Shown here: one piece after another, positions 9,440 through 18,773 of the stretch
How positions within the stretch are numbered: position 1 is the stretch's first letter
How the letters are laid out: every line of letters begins with the position of its first letter
Assembly (NCBI RefSeq): GCF_019392335.1
Contig: NZ_JAHXRQ010000010.1
Span: 1-64,000 of the forward strand
Reading direction: 5' to 3'
From: Mameliella sp. CS4
Lineage (GTDB): Bacteria; Pseudomonadota; Alphaproteobacteria; Rhodobacterales; Rhodobacteraceae
DNA length: 64,000 nt
The notes under the pieces: model-generated
What the model saw: only the letters and a program-made list of their open reading frames with translations
Databases searched by the model: none
Told to the model about the DNA's origin: nothing
Program-made: the position numbers and the translations under genes

Positions 9440-10165
9440 ATGCGCCTGCTGCCCCGACTGGCCGGCGCGGCCTGTCTGGCCGCCGCGAGTTCTGCGCCAC
9501 TGGCGACGGGCGCCGGGGAAAGCTGTACCGAGGATGCGATGATCGTCTTCGACGGTTCGGGCAGCATGGCCGAGATCGGCTATAATGCCATCGGCGTGCC
9601 CCGCATCTCCGAGGCGCGCATGGCGATGCGCCGGGTGATCCCCTCTGTCGCTGCGGCGCGGCGGCTGGGCCTGGTGATCTACGGGCCCGCCGGGGACCGC
9701 ACCTGTGCCAACACCGACCTGCGCTTTCCGCCGCAATGGCACGCCGGGCCGCGGATCCTGGCGGATGTCGATGCCCTGCGGCCCGCCGGGGGAACCTCGC
9801 TGACCGAAAGCGTCCGGCGCGCGGCCGAGACGCTGGATTATCTCAACCGTCCCGGGACCGTCGTTCTGGTGACAGACGGCAAGGAAACCTGCGGCGGCGC
9901 GCCATGCAGCCTTGCGGCAGAGATCGCCGCGATGGCGCCGGACCTGACGGTGCATGTGATCGGCTTCAAGGTGCGTGGCGATCATTTCGACTGGTCCAAC
10001 CCGAACGACCAGGCGGCCACTACGGTGGCCCGCTGCCTGGCTGACCGGACGGGTGGGCGCTATGTCCGCGCCGAGACGGTGGACGAGCTGATCGGGGCTT
10101 TGCGGGTGACACTGGGCTGCAACGTGCTGGGTGCGCTGCCGGTGCAGGGGCGGCGCCTGCAGTAG
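9440..10165 (+). CDS. Secreted von Willebrand factor A domain protein
   Basis: A 241-residue protein. The first 26 residues form a signal peptide (basic MRLLPR, then a hydrophobic stretch ending in an Ala-rich region), so it is exported to the periplasm. DGSGS starting near residue 37 is the MIDAS metal-site motif, followed by a conserved Thr in GGTSL and by VTDGKETC, a typical vWA core. Cysteine pairs suggest disulfides. The start at 9440 is supported by AAGGAAAGGAG nine bases upstream. It lies 112 bases before another exported protein gene, which may be functionally linked. Binding partner unknown. Confidence 0.8.
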   Translation: MRLLPRLAGAACLAAASSAPLATGAGESCTEDAMIVFDGSGSMAEIGYNAIGVPRISEARMAMRRVIPSVAAARRLGLVIYGPAGDRTCANTDLRFPPQWHAGPRILADVDALRPAGGTSLTESVRRAAETLDYLNRPGTVVLVTDGKETCGGAPCSLAAEIAAMAPDLTVHVIGFKVRGDHFDWSNPNDQAATTVARCLADRTGGRYVRAETVDELIGALRVTLGCNVLGALPVQGRRLQ

Positions 10166-10277
10166 GTTGCGTTCGCGGTCGGCCTATCCGGCTTTGACAG
10201 GAATCGGGGCAACGCGCAGTCTGTCCACATTATTATGGCGCGGACTTGGGCCGCTGCCGATTTTTGGAGGACAGATC

Positions 10278-10784
10278 GTGTTCAGGCAAGTTTCAATCAT
10301 GGCGTTTGCCGCCACCATTGCGCTGTGCGGCAGTGCGCCGCTTTCTGCACAGGACAGGGGATTCGAGATCACCGGCGCCGCCGACACGATCGAGGTCGAG
10401 GCCAAGCAGGCGGTGACGCTTGCCTTTGACGATGCCTATGCCGAACTGTCCATCGGCGATCCCGAAATCGCGGATATCAGCTCTCTCAGCGGGACGCTGG
10501 TCTATCTCCTGGGCAAGGAGGTGGGGCAAACCACGCTGACGGTGATCCGCGACCGCGACAGCCTGGATCTGACCCATCTGACGGTGGTGGTCTATCGCGA
10601 CATCGCGCCGATGCAGGGCTTCCTCGAAAAGGCCGGGGGCGACGTGACGCTGGACCGGTCGGGCGTGGTGGTGACCGCCTCGGGCTGTGTTGCCGGTGAC
10701 CGCCAGCGGCAGGCGCTGGACGGGGTCGTGACCCAGCTCAAGTCCTGGGGCTATGTCGCCTTGGTCGACGTGGGCGGCTGCTGA
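10278..10784 (+). CDS. Exported protein with pilus/type II-III secretion N-terminal domain (CpaC/RcpA N-domain-like)
   Basis: A 168-residue protein. A GTG start at 10278 behind TTTTTGGAGG gives a signal peptide ending near SAQ. The mature part begins with a domain like the N-terminal domain of CpaC/RcpA secretins (EVEAKQAVTLAF, DPEIADI, LYLLGKEVGQTTLTV pattern), but no secretin ring domain follows, so it is a stand-alone version. The C terminus has two cysteines. It may bind peptidoglycan or help assemble a periplasmic complex with the adjacent vWA protein; this is inference. Confidence 0.7.
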   Translation: MFRQVSIMAFAATIALCGSAPLSAQDRGFEITGAADTIEVEAKQAVTLAFDDAYAELSIGDPEIADISSLSGTLVYLLGKEVGQTTLTVIRDRDSLDLTHLTVVVYRDIAPMQGFLEKAGGDVTLDRSGVVVTASGCVAGDRQRQALDGVVTQLKSWGYVALVDVGGC

Positions 10785-10810
10785 GATACTGACAGGCGCA
10801 AACAGGGTGA

Positions 10811-10838
10811 AACGAAGGCCCCGGCCGGGGCCTTCGTT
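10811..10838. terminator. Bidirectional terminator between convergent genes
   Basis: A perfect 28-base inverted repeat: arms AACGAAGGCCCCGG and CCGGGGCCTTCGTT. It lies between the stop of the pilus-N-domain gene (+) and the stop of the BMP-type binding-protein gene (-). It is likely to end both transcripts, including the long xdh/ABC operon. U-tracts are short, so strength rests on the stem. Confidence 0.6.
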
Positions 10839-10850
10839 CCGTCATCGGGT

Positions 10851-11927
10851 TTACTGCGGGATTTCGGCGTCGATGCCTTCGACGTAGAAATCCATGCCCA
10901 GCAAGGTGCCGTCATCGGCCACTTCGCCCTCGGCCAGCCAGACAGAACCGTCGGCCTTGTTGAGCGGGCCGGTGAACGGGTGGTAGTCGCCCGAGGAAAT
11001 GGCGGCTTTCAGGTCCAGCGCCTCGGCCTTGACCTCTTCGGGGACGGCGTCGGTGATCTCGCCGATGCCGACCATACCCGGGCCGATGCCGTCCCATGTG
11101 TCATCGCTGGTCCATGTGCCGTCCATCACCGCCTGGACGCGGTCGATGTAATAGGGCGCCCAGTTGTCGATGATCGAGGAAACGCGCGGATACGGCGCGT
11201 AGTCCGCCATGTCCGAGGCCTGGCCGAAGGTGATGACATCGCCCGCCTCGGCCGCTGCCGCATGGGGCGCGGTGGAGTCGGTGTGCTGCAGGATCACGTC
11301 GGCGCCGTTCTCGATCAGGGCGCGGGCGGCATCGGCCTCTTTCGCCGGGTCGAACCACGTGTAGGCCCAGATGATCGAGAATTCGACGTCCGGGTTCACC
11401 TTCTTGGCGTGGATATAGGCCGAGTTGATGCCGCGGATGACCTCGGGGATCGGGTAAGAGGCGATATAGCCGATCTTGTTGGTCTTGGTCATCGACCCGG
11501 CGATATGGCCCTGGATGGCGCGGCCCTCGTAGAAACGGGCCGAATAGGTGCCCACGTTCTCGGCGCGTTTGTAGCCGGTGGCGTGCTCGAACTTCACGTT
11601 CGGGAATTTTTCGGCAACGGCGATGGTCGGGTCCATGTAGCCGAAAGAGGTGGTAAAGATGATGTCTGCACCCGACAGGGCCATCTGCGTGATCGCGCGT
11701 TCAGCATCGGCGCCTTCGGGCACGCTTTCCTGGTAGATGGTCTTTACCTTGTCGCCAAACTGCTCTTCGACCGCCAGACGCGCCTTGTTGTGTTCGTAGG
11801 TCCAGCCGCCGTCACCCACCGGGCCGACGTAGATAAAGCCGGCGGTGACGTCCTGGGCCGCGGCGGCAGAGCCGAAGCCAAGCGTCAGCGCGAGGGCTGC
11901 GGTGGAGAGAAGGGTTCTTCTGTGCAT
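10851..11927 (-). CDS. BMP family ABC transporter substrate-binding protein (nucleoside/purine uptake)
   Basis: A 358-residue periplasmic binding protein. The first 24 residues (MHRRTLLSTAALALTLGFG...) are a signal peptide, without a clear lipobox Cys. The mature part has the BMP/PnrA layout (AGFIYVGPVGDGGW, then QMALSGADIIFTTSFG and YKRAENVGTYSARFYEGRAIQG). BMP proteins bind purine nucleosides or related compounds. It is the last gene of a leftward run with two permeases, an ATPase and xdhABC, which supports purine/nucleoside uptake for xanthine dehydrogenase. Confidence 0.88.
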   Translation of the reverse strand: MHRRTLLSTAALALTLGFGSAAAAQDVTAGFIYVGPVGDGGWTYEHNKARLAVEEQFGDKVKTIYQESVPEGADAERAITQMALSGADIIFTTSFGYMDPTIAVAEKFPNVKFEHATGYKRAENVGTYSARFYEGRAIQGHIAGSMTKTNKIGYIASYPIPEVIRGINSAYIHAKKVNPDVEFSIIWAYTWFDPAKEADAARALIENGADVILQHTDSTAPHAAAAEAGDVITFGQASDMADYAPYPRVSSIIDNWAPYYIDRVQAVMDGTWTSDDTWDGIGPGMVGIGEITDAVPEEVKAEALDLKAAISSGDYHPFTGPLNKADGSVWLAEGEVADDGTLLGMDFYVEGIDAEIPQ

Positions 11928-11957
11928 TGTGGTCCCCTGTTGGTTGGTATCTGTGCC

Positions 11958-12881
11958 TCAGCTGGAGGCGTGGAAAGGCCGGCCCAGCGAGGCGGGCGCG
12001 GCATGCGCGCCGCGGGCCGAGATGATCACGAGCACGAGGATCGTGACAAGATAGGGCGAGGCCGACAAGAGCGCGACCGGCACGGCGGCGCCCGCCGCCT
12101 GCAGGTTCAGTTGCAACACCGTGACCCCGCCAAAGAGGTAGGCCCCGATGGCGACGCGGCCCGGCCGCCAAGAGGCGAAGACGACGATGGCCAGCGCGAT
12201 CCAGCCGGCGCCCGCCGTCATCCCCTCGGTCCATTGCGGCACGCGCACAAGGCTGAGGTAGGCGCCGCCAAGGCCCGCACAGGCGCCGCCAAAGAGGATC
12301 GCCATGAGGCGGATGATCACCACCTTGTAGCCAAGCGCATGGGCGCTGTCGTGGCTTTCGCCGACCGCGCGCAGGATCAGCCCGGCGCGGGTGTGTTTCA
12401 GGAAGGCCCAGACCGCCACCACCAGCGCAAGGCTGAAATAGACCATCAGGTCATGGCTGAAGAGCATCCGCCCCAGCACCGGGATGTCGGACAGCACCGG
12501 AATGTCGAGTTTCGGCAGGGTCGGGCTCTTGATGCCCTCGTAGGGTTTGCCGATCAGGCTGGAGAGGCCAAGCCCCACCAGCGTCAGGCCAAGCCCGGTG
12601 GCGACCTGGTTCGACAGCAGGAACTGCGTCAGGAGGCCAAAGGCCAGCGACAAGAGCGCAGCGGCAGCGGCAGCCGCAACAAAGCCCAGCGCCGGTGAAG
12701 TGGAATTGACCGCCACGGCAAATCCCACCACGGCGCCGGTGATCATCATCCCCTCGACGCCCAGGTTCAGCACGCCGGATTTCTCGACCACCATCTCGCC
12801 GATCGCGGCCAGCAGGATCGGTGTGGCCGAGACCATGATGGAGGCCACGAGGAGGATCGGGTTGATTGAACTGAGGTCCAT
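11958..12881 (-). CDS. ABC transporter permease (BMP/nucleoside type, second permease)
   Basis: A 307-residue inner-membrane protein with about eight to nine hydrophobic segments and the conserved cytoplasmic-loop region near ESHDSAHALGYKV, which contacts the ATPase in this family. It pairs with the larger permease upstream (start and stop overlap by one base, so they are translationally coupled). It forms the channel together with that subunit for the BMP-type binding protein encoded downstream. Confidence 0.87.
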   Translation of the reverse strand: MDLSSINPILLVASIMVSATPILLAAIGEMVVEKSGVLNLGVEGMMITGAVVGFAVAVNSTSPALGFVAAAAAAALLSLAFGLLTQFLLSNQVATGLGLTLVGLGLSSLIGKPYEGIKSPTLPKLDIPVLSDIPVLGRMLFSHDLMVYFSLALVVAVWAFLKHTRAGLILRAVGESHDSAHALGYKVVIIRLMAILFGGACAGLGGAYLSLVRVPQWTEGMTAGAGWIALAIVVFASWRPGRVAIGAYLFGGVTVLQLNLQAAGAAVPVALLSASPYLVTILVLVIISARGAHAAPASLGRPFHASS

Positions 12882-13966
12882 CAGGCGGCCTCCCTCTTGC
12901 CGATGCGCAGGCGGAAGTTGGTGAAGACATCCATCGCCAGCAGGAAGAACAGCAGCATCCCCTGGAACAGCTGGATCGAGGCGCCGGGCAGGCCCAGCAT
13001 CAGCTGCGCCAGTTCGCCGCCGATATAGGTCAGCGCCATGAGCAGCCCCGCCAGCAGGATACCGATGGGATTGAGCCGCCCGAGGAAGGCCACGATGATC
13101 GCGGTGAACCCGTAGCCAGAACCGAAGTCGATGCTGACCTGGCCCGCAGGTCCGGTGACCTCGAAGAGGCCCGCCATGCCCGCAAGCGCGCCCGAAAGGC
13201 CAAGGCAGATCAGGATGATACGCGCCGGGTTCACGCCGGAAAACCGTGCGGCGCGCGGCGCCTCGCCGGTCAGGCGGATGTTGAAGCCCAGCACGTGCCG
13301 GGTCAGCAGGACATAGGCCCCGATCACCGCGATGAAGGCAAAGACCACGCCCCAGTGCATGCCCGTGTTGGCGATCAGGTCGCTGTTATGGGCGGCGTCC
13401 CACTGCTTGAAATTGCGCGACCCGGGAAAGCCGCGCCCCTCGGGGTTGCGCAGAAGGCCGGTGGCAACGGACCCAAGGATGTTCTCGGCCACATAGACCA
13501 GCATGAGCGAGACGAGGATCTCGTTGGTGCCGAATTTCGTTTTCAGGATGGCCGGGATCATCGCCCAGGCCCAGCCGCCAAGCGCCCCCGCAACGATCAT
13601 CAGCGGGAAGATCAGGACGCTTTCCGATGGGTAGAACGCAAGACCGGCGGCGGCGCCGCAGATGGCGCCCATGATGTACTGACCTTCGGCGCCGATGTTC
13701 CAGATCCCGGCGCGAAAGCCGATGCTCAGGCCAATGGCGATCAGGATCAGAGGTCCCGCCTTGACCAGCAGTTGCGGGCGCGTAAAGCCCGCGAATTGCG
13801 CGTTAAAGAGCGGATCCCAGAAGATCGTGCGGATCGCCTCGACAGGGTTGGCGCCGAGAAAGGCAAAGAGCACGCCGCCGACCAGCATGGTCAGCAGCAC
13901 GGCCAGCACCGGCGTCAGGTAGGTCCAGAGTTTCGAAGGCTGGGGGCGTTTTTCAAGCCGGATCAT
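12881..13966 (-). CDS. ABC transporter permease (BMP/nucleoside type, first permease)
   Basis: A 361-residue inner-membrane protein, with a short cytosolic N terminus (MIRLEKRPQPSK) and about ten hydrophobic segments. The EAPRAARFSGVNPARI loop is the coupling region typical of the YufP/BMP-permease family. It lies 27 bases downstream of the ATPase gene and overlaps the second permease gene by one base. It belongs to the purine/nucleoside importer of this operon. Confidence 0.87.
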   Translation of the reverse strand: MIRLEKRPQPSKLWTYLTPVLAVLLTMLVGGVLFAFLGANPVEAIRTIFWDPLFNAQFAGFTRPQLLVKAGPLILIAIGLSIGFRAGIWNIGAEGQYIMGAICGAAAGLAFYPSESVLIFPLMIVAGALGGWAWAMIPAILKTKFGTNEILVSLMLVYVAENILGSVATGLLRNPEGRGFPGSRNFKQWDAAHNSDLIANTGMHWGVVFAFIAVIGAYVLLTRHVLGFNIRLTGEAPRAARFSGVNPARIILICLGLSGALAGMAGLFEVTGPAGQVSIDFGSGYGFTAIIVAFLGRLNPIGILLAGLLMALTYIGGELAQLMLGLPGASIQLFQGMLLFFLLAMDVFTNFRLRIGKREAA

Positions 13967-13993
13967 GGGCGTGTCCCCCTGTGGTGAGCGGCC

Positions 13994-15517
13994 TCAATCA
14001 TCCACATGGGCCACCTCCATGTCATGCGCGCCGCCCATCATCAGGCCGATCTGTTCGATATCCAGGCTGGCGACGGGGCGCGTCGGTGACAGTCGCCCCT
14101 CGTTGAGGGCGCCAAACCGGTCCGAGACCTCCATCAACTCATCCAGGTCCTGGCTGATGACCACCACGGCGCCACCCTTGGCCGCTACGTCCAGGATCGA
14201 CTGGCGAATAAAGGCCGCCGCCGCCGCGTCCACGCCCCAGGTGGGCTGGTTCAGAACCAGGACGCGCGGGCCTTGCAATATCTCGCGGCCGACGACGAAT
14301 TTCTGCAGGTTCCCCCCGGACAGCGCCCGTGCCGCCGTACCGGGGCCGGGCGTGCGCACGTCGAAATGACCGATCACCTCTTCGGCGAACTGCCGGGCCT
14401 TGCCCCACGAGATAAACCCGTTCTTCAGCATCCCTTCGCGCCGCGCAGCTGTCAGCACGCCGTTTTCGATCAGGCTCATGTCCGGCGCGGCGGCATGGCC
14501 CAGCCGTTCTTCGGGCCCCGAGAGCACGCCAAGATCCCGGCGTGCAACGGGGCCTGCGCGGCTGATGTCCTTGCCTTCCAGCACGATGGACCCGGCGGGC
14601 GCCATGCGTTCGCCCGAAAGCGCGGCCAGCAACTCGTCCTGGCCGTTGCCCGCGACCCCGCCGATGCCCAGCACCTCGCCCGCGCGCACCTCGAAGCTGA
14701 CCTCGCGCAGCGGGGTGCCAAAGGCCCCGGGTGCGGGCAGGCTCAACTCGTTCACCGCCAGCAACACCTCGCCGGTCTTGCCGCGCTTGGCCTCCGGCGT
14801 CGCGAAACTCGCGCCCACCATCATCTCGGCCAGCTGTCGGGCCGAGGTCTCGGCAGGTGTGCAGGTGGCCACCTTCTTGCCCAGCCGCAGGATCGTGGCC
14901 GTGTCGCAGAGCGCGCGGATTTCCTCCAGCTTGTGCGAGATATAGAGGATCGAGGTGCCTTCGGATTTCAGCTTGCGCAGGGTTTCGAAGAGGATTTCAA
15001 CCTCCTGCGGGGTCAGCACGCTGGTCGGTTCGTCCATGATCAACAGGCGCGGGTTCTGCAGCAGGCAGCGAATGATCTCGACCCGTTGCCTCTCGCCCGC
15101 CGACAGCGTGCCCACCGTGCGCGAGGGGTCCAGCGGCAGACCGTAGGTCTCGGACACCTCGCGGATCTGGCGGGCAAGGTCCGACATGGGCGGCGGTGTT
15201 TCCATCCCCAGCGCCACGTTTTCCGCAACGTCCAGCGCATCGAAGAGCGAGAAATGCTGGAACACCATCGCGATCCCGGCCTGCCGCGCCTCGGACGGCT
15301 TCGACGGCTTGTAGGGCGCCCCGTCCAGCAGCATCTGCCCCTTGTCCGGTGCGTTCAGCCCATAGATCATCTTGACCAGTGTCGATTTTCCGGCGCCGTT
15401 CTCTCCCAACAGCGCGTGAATCTCGCCGCGCCCGATGTCGAAGGTGACGTCGTCGTTGGCGATCACGCCCGGGTAGATCTTGGTCAGGCCCTGGAGGCTG
15501 AGGAGTGTGTCGGCCAC
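13994..15517 (-). CDS. ABC transporter ATP-binding protein with two ABC domains (nucleoside/purine importer)
   Basis: A 507-residue tandem ATPase. Domain 1 has Walker A GENGAGKS, signature LSAGERQRVEI and Walker B LLIMDEP; domain 2 has the degenerate P-loop region GGVAGNGQDE and signature LSGGNLQK, as in RbsA/YufO-type ATPases. I chose the GTG at 15517 (MADTLLSLQGLTKIYPG) as the usual N terminus. This start lies inside the 3' end of xdhC, giving a 34-base overlap and probable translational coupling. The upstream frame extension encodes xdhC sequence in another frame and is rejected. Confidence 0.88.
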   Translation of the reverse strand: MADTLLSLQGLTKIYPGVIANDDVTFDIGRGEIHALLGENGAGKSTLVKMIYGLNAPDKGQMLLDGAPYKPSKPSEARQAGIAMVFQHFSLFDALDVAENVALGMETPPPMSDLARQIREVSETYGLPLDPSRTVGTLSAGERQRVEIIRCLLQNPRLLIMDEPTSVLTPQEVEILFETLRKLKSEGTSILYISHKLEEIRALCDTATILRLGKKVATCTPAETSARQLAEMMVGASFATPEAKRGKTGEVLLAVNELSLPAPGAFGTPLREVSFEVRAGEVLGIGGVAGNGQDELLAALSGERMAPAGSIVLEGKDISRAGPVARRDLGVLSGPEERLGHAAAPDMSLIENGVLTAARREGMLKNGFISWGKARQFAEEVIGHFDVRTPGPGTAARALSGGNLQKFVVGREILQGPRVLVLNQPTWGVDAAAAAFIRQSILDVAAKGGAVVVISQDLDELMEVSDRFGALNEGRLSPTRPVASLDIEQIGLMMGGAHDMEVAHVDD

Positions 15518-16434
15518 GCGTGGTCCTTTTCGTTCTGCCAGTTGAGTAGCTGCGCCACCGTGCCGATGGCAATGGCCTGCGGATGTTTGCCAAGGGCTTT
15601 GTGCCCGATCGGACAGCAGATGGCGTCGATTTGGGCGGATGTGTGGCCAAGCGCCTGCAATCGCTTGCGGAACCGTGCCCATTTCGTGTCAGAGCCGATC
15701 AGGCCGCAAAAGGCGAATCCATGGGACAGAGCCGCGTGACAGAGCGTCAGGTCAATCTCGTGGCTGTAGGTCAGGATCAGGTGGGCGGCGTCCCGCGGGG
15801 CCCGCGACATGGCGCGTTCCGGCGCGGGGACGGGCAGGGCGGTGACGCCCTCGGGGATGTCGTTTGGAAAGCGCTCGGGCCCGGTGTCGACCCAGGTCAG
15901 CACAACGTCCGGCAAAGGCGCCAGAACCGAGACCAGCGCTCGGCCGACATGGCCCGCGCCCCAGATCCAGACCGGCAGGGTAGGGCGGCGGACCGGTTCC
16001 ACCATCCAGCCCTGGACCAGTTGCGCCCCGGGTACCTCGCCCCGCGCCCGGGCGCGGTCGATCACACGGCGCACGGCCAGAGGCATCTCGCCGGGCCCGC
16101 GCGCGATCACGTCGCGCCCGTCGAGGGCGGCCAGGGTCTGCGCGTCGAAATGTTCGGTCAAGAGCGTCACCGCCCCGCCGCAGCACTGGCCCAGCTCCGG
16201 CCCCAGAGGGTGCCGTGTCAGCCCTTTGCGGGTCAGCGCCGCCTCTGCGGCCATGAGTTCGAGCGCCCCGCCACCGATGGTGCCGCTCTGCCCGAAACCT
16301 GTCCCCTCGTCCCAGACCAGCATGGCGGCGCCGACCTCGCGCGGGGCCGAGCCCGCAACCTCGGCCACCACGACCCGGGCGACACGCCCGTGCCGTTCGA
16401 CCGCGCGGCAGAGAAGCGCGAGGCCGAAACTCAT
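15484..16434 (-). CDS. xdhC: Xanthine dehydrogenase accessory protein XdhC
   Basis: A 316-residue XdhC/CoxI family protein, which binds sulfurated molybdenum cofactor and helps insert it into XdhB. The N-terminal part has GSAPREVGAAMLV and SGTIGGGALE followed by GQCCGG, a Cys-rich segment of this family. The C-terminal part has a Rossmann-like WIWGAGHVGRAL and YSHEIDLTLC. The start at 16434 overlaps the xdhB stop by four bases (ATGA); the frame upstream is a shadow of xdhB. Its 3' end overlaps the ABC ATPase start. Confidence 0.9.
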   Translation of the reverse strand: MSFGLALLCRAVERHGRVARVVVAEVAGSAPREVGAAMLVWDEGTGFGQSGTIGGGALELMAAEAALTRKGLTRHPLGPELGQCCGGAVTLLTEHFDAQTLAALDGRDVIARGPGEMPLAVRRVIDRARARGEVPGAQLVQGWMVEPVRRPTLPVWIWGAGHVGRALVSVLAPLPDVVLTWVDTGPERFPNDIPEGVTALPVPAPERAMSRAPRDAAHLILTYSHEIDLTLCHAALSHGFAFCGLIGSDTKWARFRKRLQALGHTSAQIDAICCPIGHKALGKHPQAIAIGTVAQLLNWQNEKDHAWPTHSSASRA

Positions 16435-18773
16435 CCCTGCACCCGTGCAATAGCGGCCAGCACCCGTTCCGGCGTTGCAGGTGCGTCCAGAGCCGGATAG
16501 CCCGGCCCGCAGGCCGCCACGGCATCCGAAAGCGCCATCAGTGCCGAAATCCCCAGCATGAAAGGCGGCTCGCCCACTGCCTTGGACCGATAGACCGTCT
16601 CCTCGCGGTTCCGACCCTGCCAAAGTGCCACGTTGAAGACATCCGGCGCGTCCGAACAGGCGGGGACCTTGTAGGTCGAAGGCGCATGGGTGCGCAGGCG
16701 GCCCTGCGAATCCCAGACCAGTTCCTCGGTCGTCAGCCAGCCCGCGCCCTGGATGAACCCGCCCTCGACCTGGCCGATGTCGATGGCCGGGTTCAGCGAG
16801 GCGCCCGCGTCATGCAGGATGTCGCTGCGCAGCATCCTGTATTCGCCGGTCAGCGTGTCAATCACCACTTCGGTGCAGGCCGCCCCGTGGGCAAAGTAGA
16901 AGAACGGCCGCCCTTCGCCTTTCATCCGATCCCAGGACAGTTTTGGCGTCTTGTAAAAGCCGGTGGCTGAAAGGCTGACGCGACCCGCGTAACAAAAGGC
17001 AGCCGCCTCGGCAAAGCTCATCTCCTGCGCGCCCGCCCGCACCCGACCGTCCGTGAAGGACACGTCCTCCGGGCGGCACTGGTGCAGCTGCGCCATGTGT
17101 TCCGCCATGCGGGCGCGGATCGTCTCGCAGGCGATCTTGACCGCGGCGCCGTTCAGGTCCGACCCGGACGAGGCGGCGGTGGCCGAGGTGTTGGGCACCT
17201 TGGCGGTGTCGGTTGCGGTGATGCGCACCACCTCTTGCGGCACGCCAAAGGCGCTGGCGGCCACCTGCGCCACCTTCTGGAACAACCCCTGTCCCATCTC
17301 GGTGCCGCCGTGGTTCATGGCGATGGAGCCGTCCTGGTAGACATGCACCAGCGCGCCCGCCTGGTTGAGATGCGTCAGGGTAAAGGAAATACCGAACTTC
17401 ACCGGCGTCAGCGCGATCCCTTTCTTCAAGACCGGATTGGCCGCGTTCCACTCCGCCTGTGCCGCCCGCCGCGCGGCGTAGTCACATGAGCTTTCCAGCG
17501 CCTCGGTCATCTCGTGCAGGATGAAATCCTCGACCGTCTGGCCATAGGGCGTGACGGTCCTGGGCTTCTTCTCTCCGGAAATACCTCCGGGGGGGCTCGG
17601 CTCCGCCGAGCGGGGGGCAGCGCCCCCCTCCATCCGGTCGTAGTAGTTCGCCCGCCGCACCGCCAGCGGGTCGCGGCCCAGCACATGGGCGACGTGATCC
17701 ATGACGCGCTCGATGCCCACCATGCCCTGCGGTCCGCCAAAGCCGCGATAGGCGGTGGCGCTGCAGATGTTGGTGCGTAGGCGGTGGCTCTCGATCCGCA
17801 CGGCGGGCAGGAAATAGGCGTTGTCCGCGTGCAGCATGGCGCGGTCGGCCACGGGCAGGGACAGATCCTGCGACCAGCCGCAGCGGGTGTACTGCAGAAA
17901 CTCGATCCCCTGCACCACGCCGTCCCCGTCTACACCGACGCGATAGTCGATGCGGAAATCATGCCGCTTGCCGGTGATGACCATGTCATCGTCGCGGTCA
18001 TAGCGCATCTTGGCGGGGCGCCCGGTGGCGTCGGCCACCACCGCGCAGGCCACGGCCAGCGCGTTGCCCTGGCTTTCCTTGCCGCCAAACCCGCCTCCCA
18101 TGCGGCGCGTTTCCACCCGGACATTGTGCATCGACAGGCCCAGGGCGTCGGCCACCTTGTGCTGGATCTCGGTCGGGTGCTGGGTCGAGGAATGGACCAG
18201 CATGTCGCCGTCTTCCTGCGGGAAAACCAGTGCCGCCTGGCCCTCGAGGTAGAAATGCTCCTGCCCGCCCATTTCGATCCGGCCTTCGATGACATGCGGC
18301 GCGCCGGTGATGGCCGCCTCCACATCGCCGCGCGCCCAGATGCGCGGGCCTTCCTCGAACCGGCTGTCGGCGGCCAGCGCTTCCTCGATGGTCAGGATCG
18401 GGCGGTCGGCCTCTGTCTCGATCTTCGCGCGGGCCACGGCGCGGCGCGCGGCGAGATGGCTTTCGGCGGCCACAAGGAAGACCGGCTGGCCCTGGTAATG
18501 CAGCGTGCCGTCCGACAGCAGCGGCTCGTCGTGCAGCGAGGGCGAGCAGTCGCACTCGGACGGCAGGTCGTCGAAGGCCCAGACCCCAACGACACCGGGC
18601 GCGGCGCGCACCGCGTCGAGGTCAAGTGCGGTCAGCCGCCCCGACGCGATCGGTGAGAGACCAAAGGCCAGGTGCAGGCAGTTGGCTGGCGCCGGGATGT
18701 CGTCGACGTAACGCGCCTTGCCGGTCACATGCAGCGGCGCGGCGTCATGGGGGAGGGGTTTGGTCACGCTCAT
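16431..18773 (-). CDS. xdhB: Xanthine dehydrogenase molybdopterin-binding subunit XdhB
   Basis: A 780-residue molybdenum-hydroxylase large subunit that oxidises hypoxanthine/xanthine to urate with XdhA. Family segments include [12 protein letters not shown] at the N terminus, [31 protein letters not shown] and GEPPFMLG near the end, with the catalytic Glu region VGEPP. The start at 18773 overlaps the xdhA stop (ATGA). Oddity: about 24 extra residues (Gly/Pro/Ala/Ser-rich) lie between YYDRM and TVTPYGQ, encoded by a GC-rich double-palindrome at 17,559-17,630. The frame stays open, so the enzyme may tolerate the loop. Confidence 0.92.
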   Translation of the reverse strand: MSVTKPLPHDAAPLHVTGKARYVDDIPAPANCLHLAFGLSPIASGRLTALDLDAVRAAPGVVGVWAFDDLPSECDCSPSLHDEPLLSDGTLHYQGQPVFLVAAESHLAARRAVARAKIETEADRPILTIEEALAADSRFEEGPRIWARGDVEAAITGAPHVIEGRIEMGGQEHFYLEGQAALVFPQEDGDMLVHSSTQHPTEIQHKVADALGLSMHNVRVETRRMGGGFGGKESQGNALAVACAVVADATGRPAKMRYDRDDDMVITGKRHDFRIDYRVGVDGDGVVQGIEFLQYTRCGWSQDLSLPVADRAMLHADNAYFLPAVRIESHRLRTNICSATAYRGFGGPQGMVGIERVMDHVAHVLGRDPLAVRRANYYDRMEGGAAPRSAEPSPPGGISGEKKPRTVTPYGQTVEDFILHEMTEALESSCDYAARRAAQAEWNAANPVLKKGIALTPVKFGISFTLTHLNQAGALVHVYQDGSIAMNHGGTEMGQGLFQKVAQVAASAFGVPQEVVRITATDTAKVPNTSATAASSGSDLNGAAVKIACETIRARMAEHMAQLHQCRPEDVSFTDGRVRAGAQEMSFAEAAAFCYAGRVSLSATGFYKTPKLSWDRMKGEGRPFFYFAHGAACTEVVIDTLTGEYRMLRSDILHDAGASLNPAIDIGQVEGGFIQGAGWLTTEELVWDSQGRLRTHAPSTYKVPACSDAPDVFNVALWQGRNREETVYRSKAVGEPPFMLGISALMALSDAVAACGPGYPALDAPATPERVLAAIARVQG
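17559..17630 (-). repeat. GC-rich palindromic repeat-like element inserted in frame in xdhB
   Basis: Seventy-two bases (24 codons) interrupt otherwise conserved XdhB sequence. Read on the minus strand it contains two adjacent hairpins, GGGGGGC-GCT-GCCCCCC and GCTCGGC-GGA-GCCGAGC, followed by CCCCCCGGAGGTATTTCC. This two-hairpin, G-run-rich layout resembles the intergenic palindromic repeats that I recall from Rhodobacteraceae genomes; I could not check other copies here and none is present elsewhere in the window. The length is a multiple of three, with no stop, so the reading frame passes through it. Confidence 0.6.
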
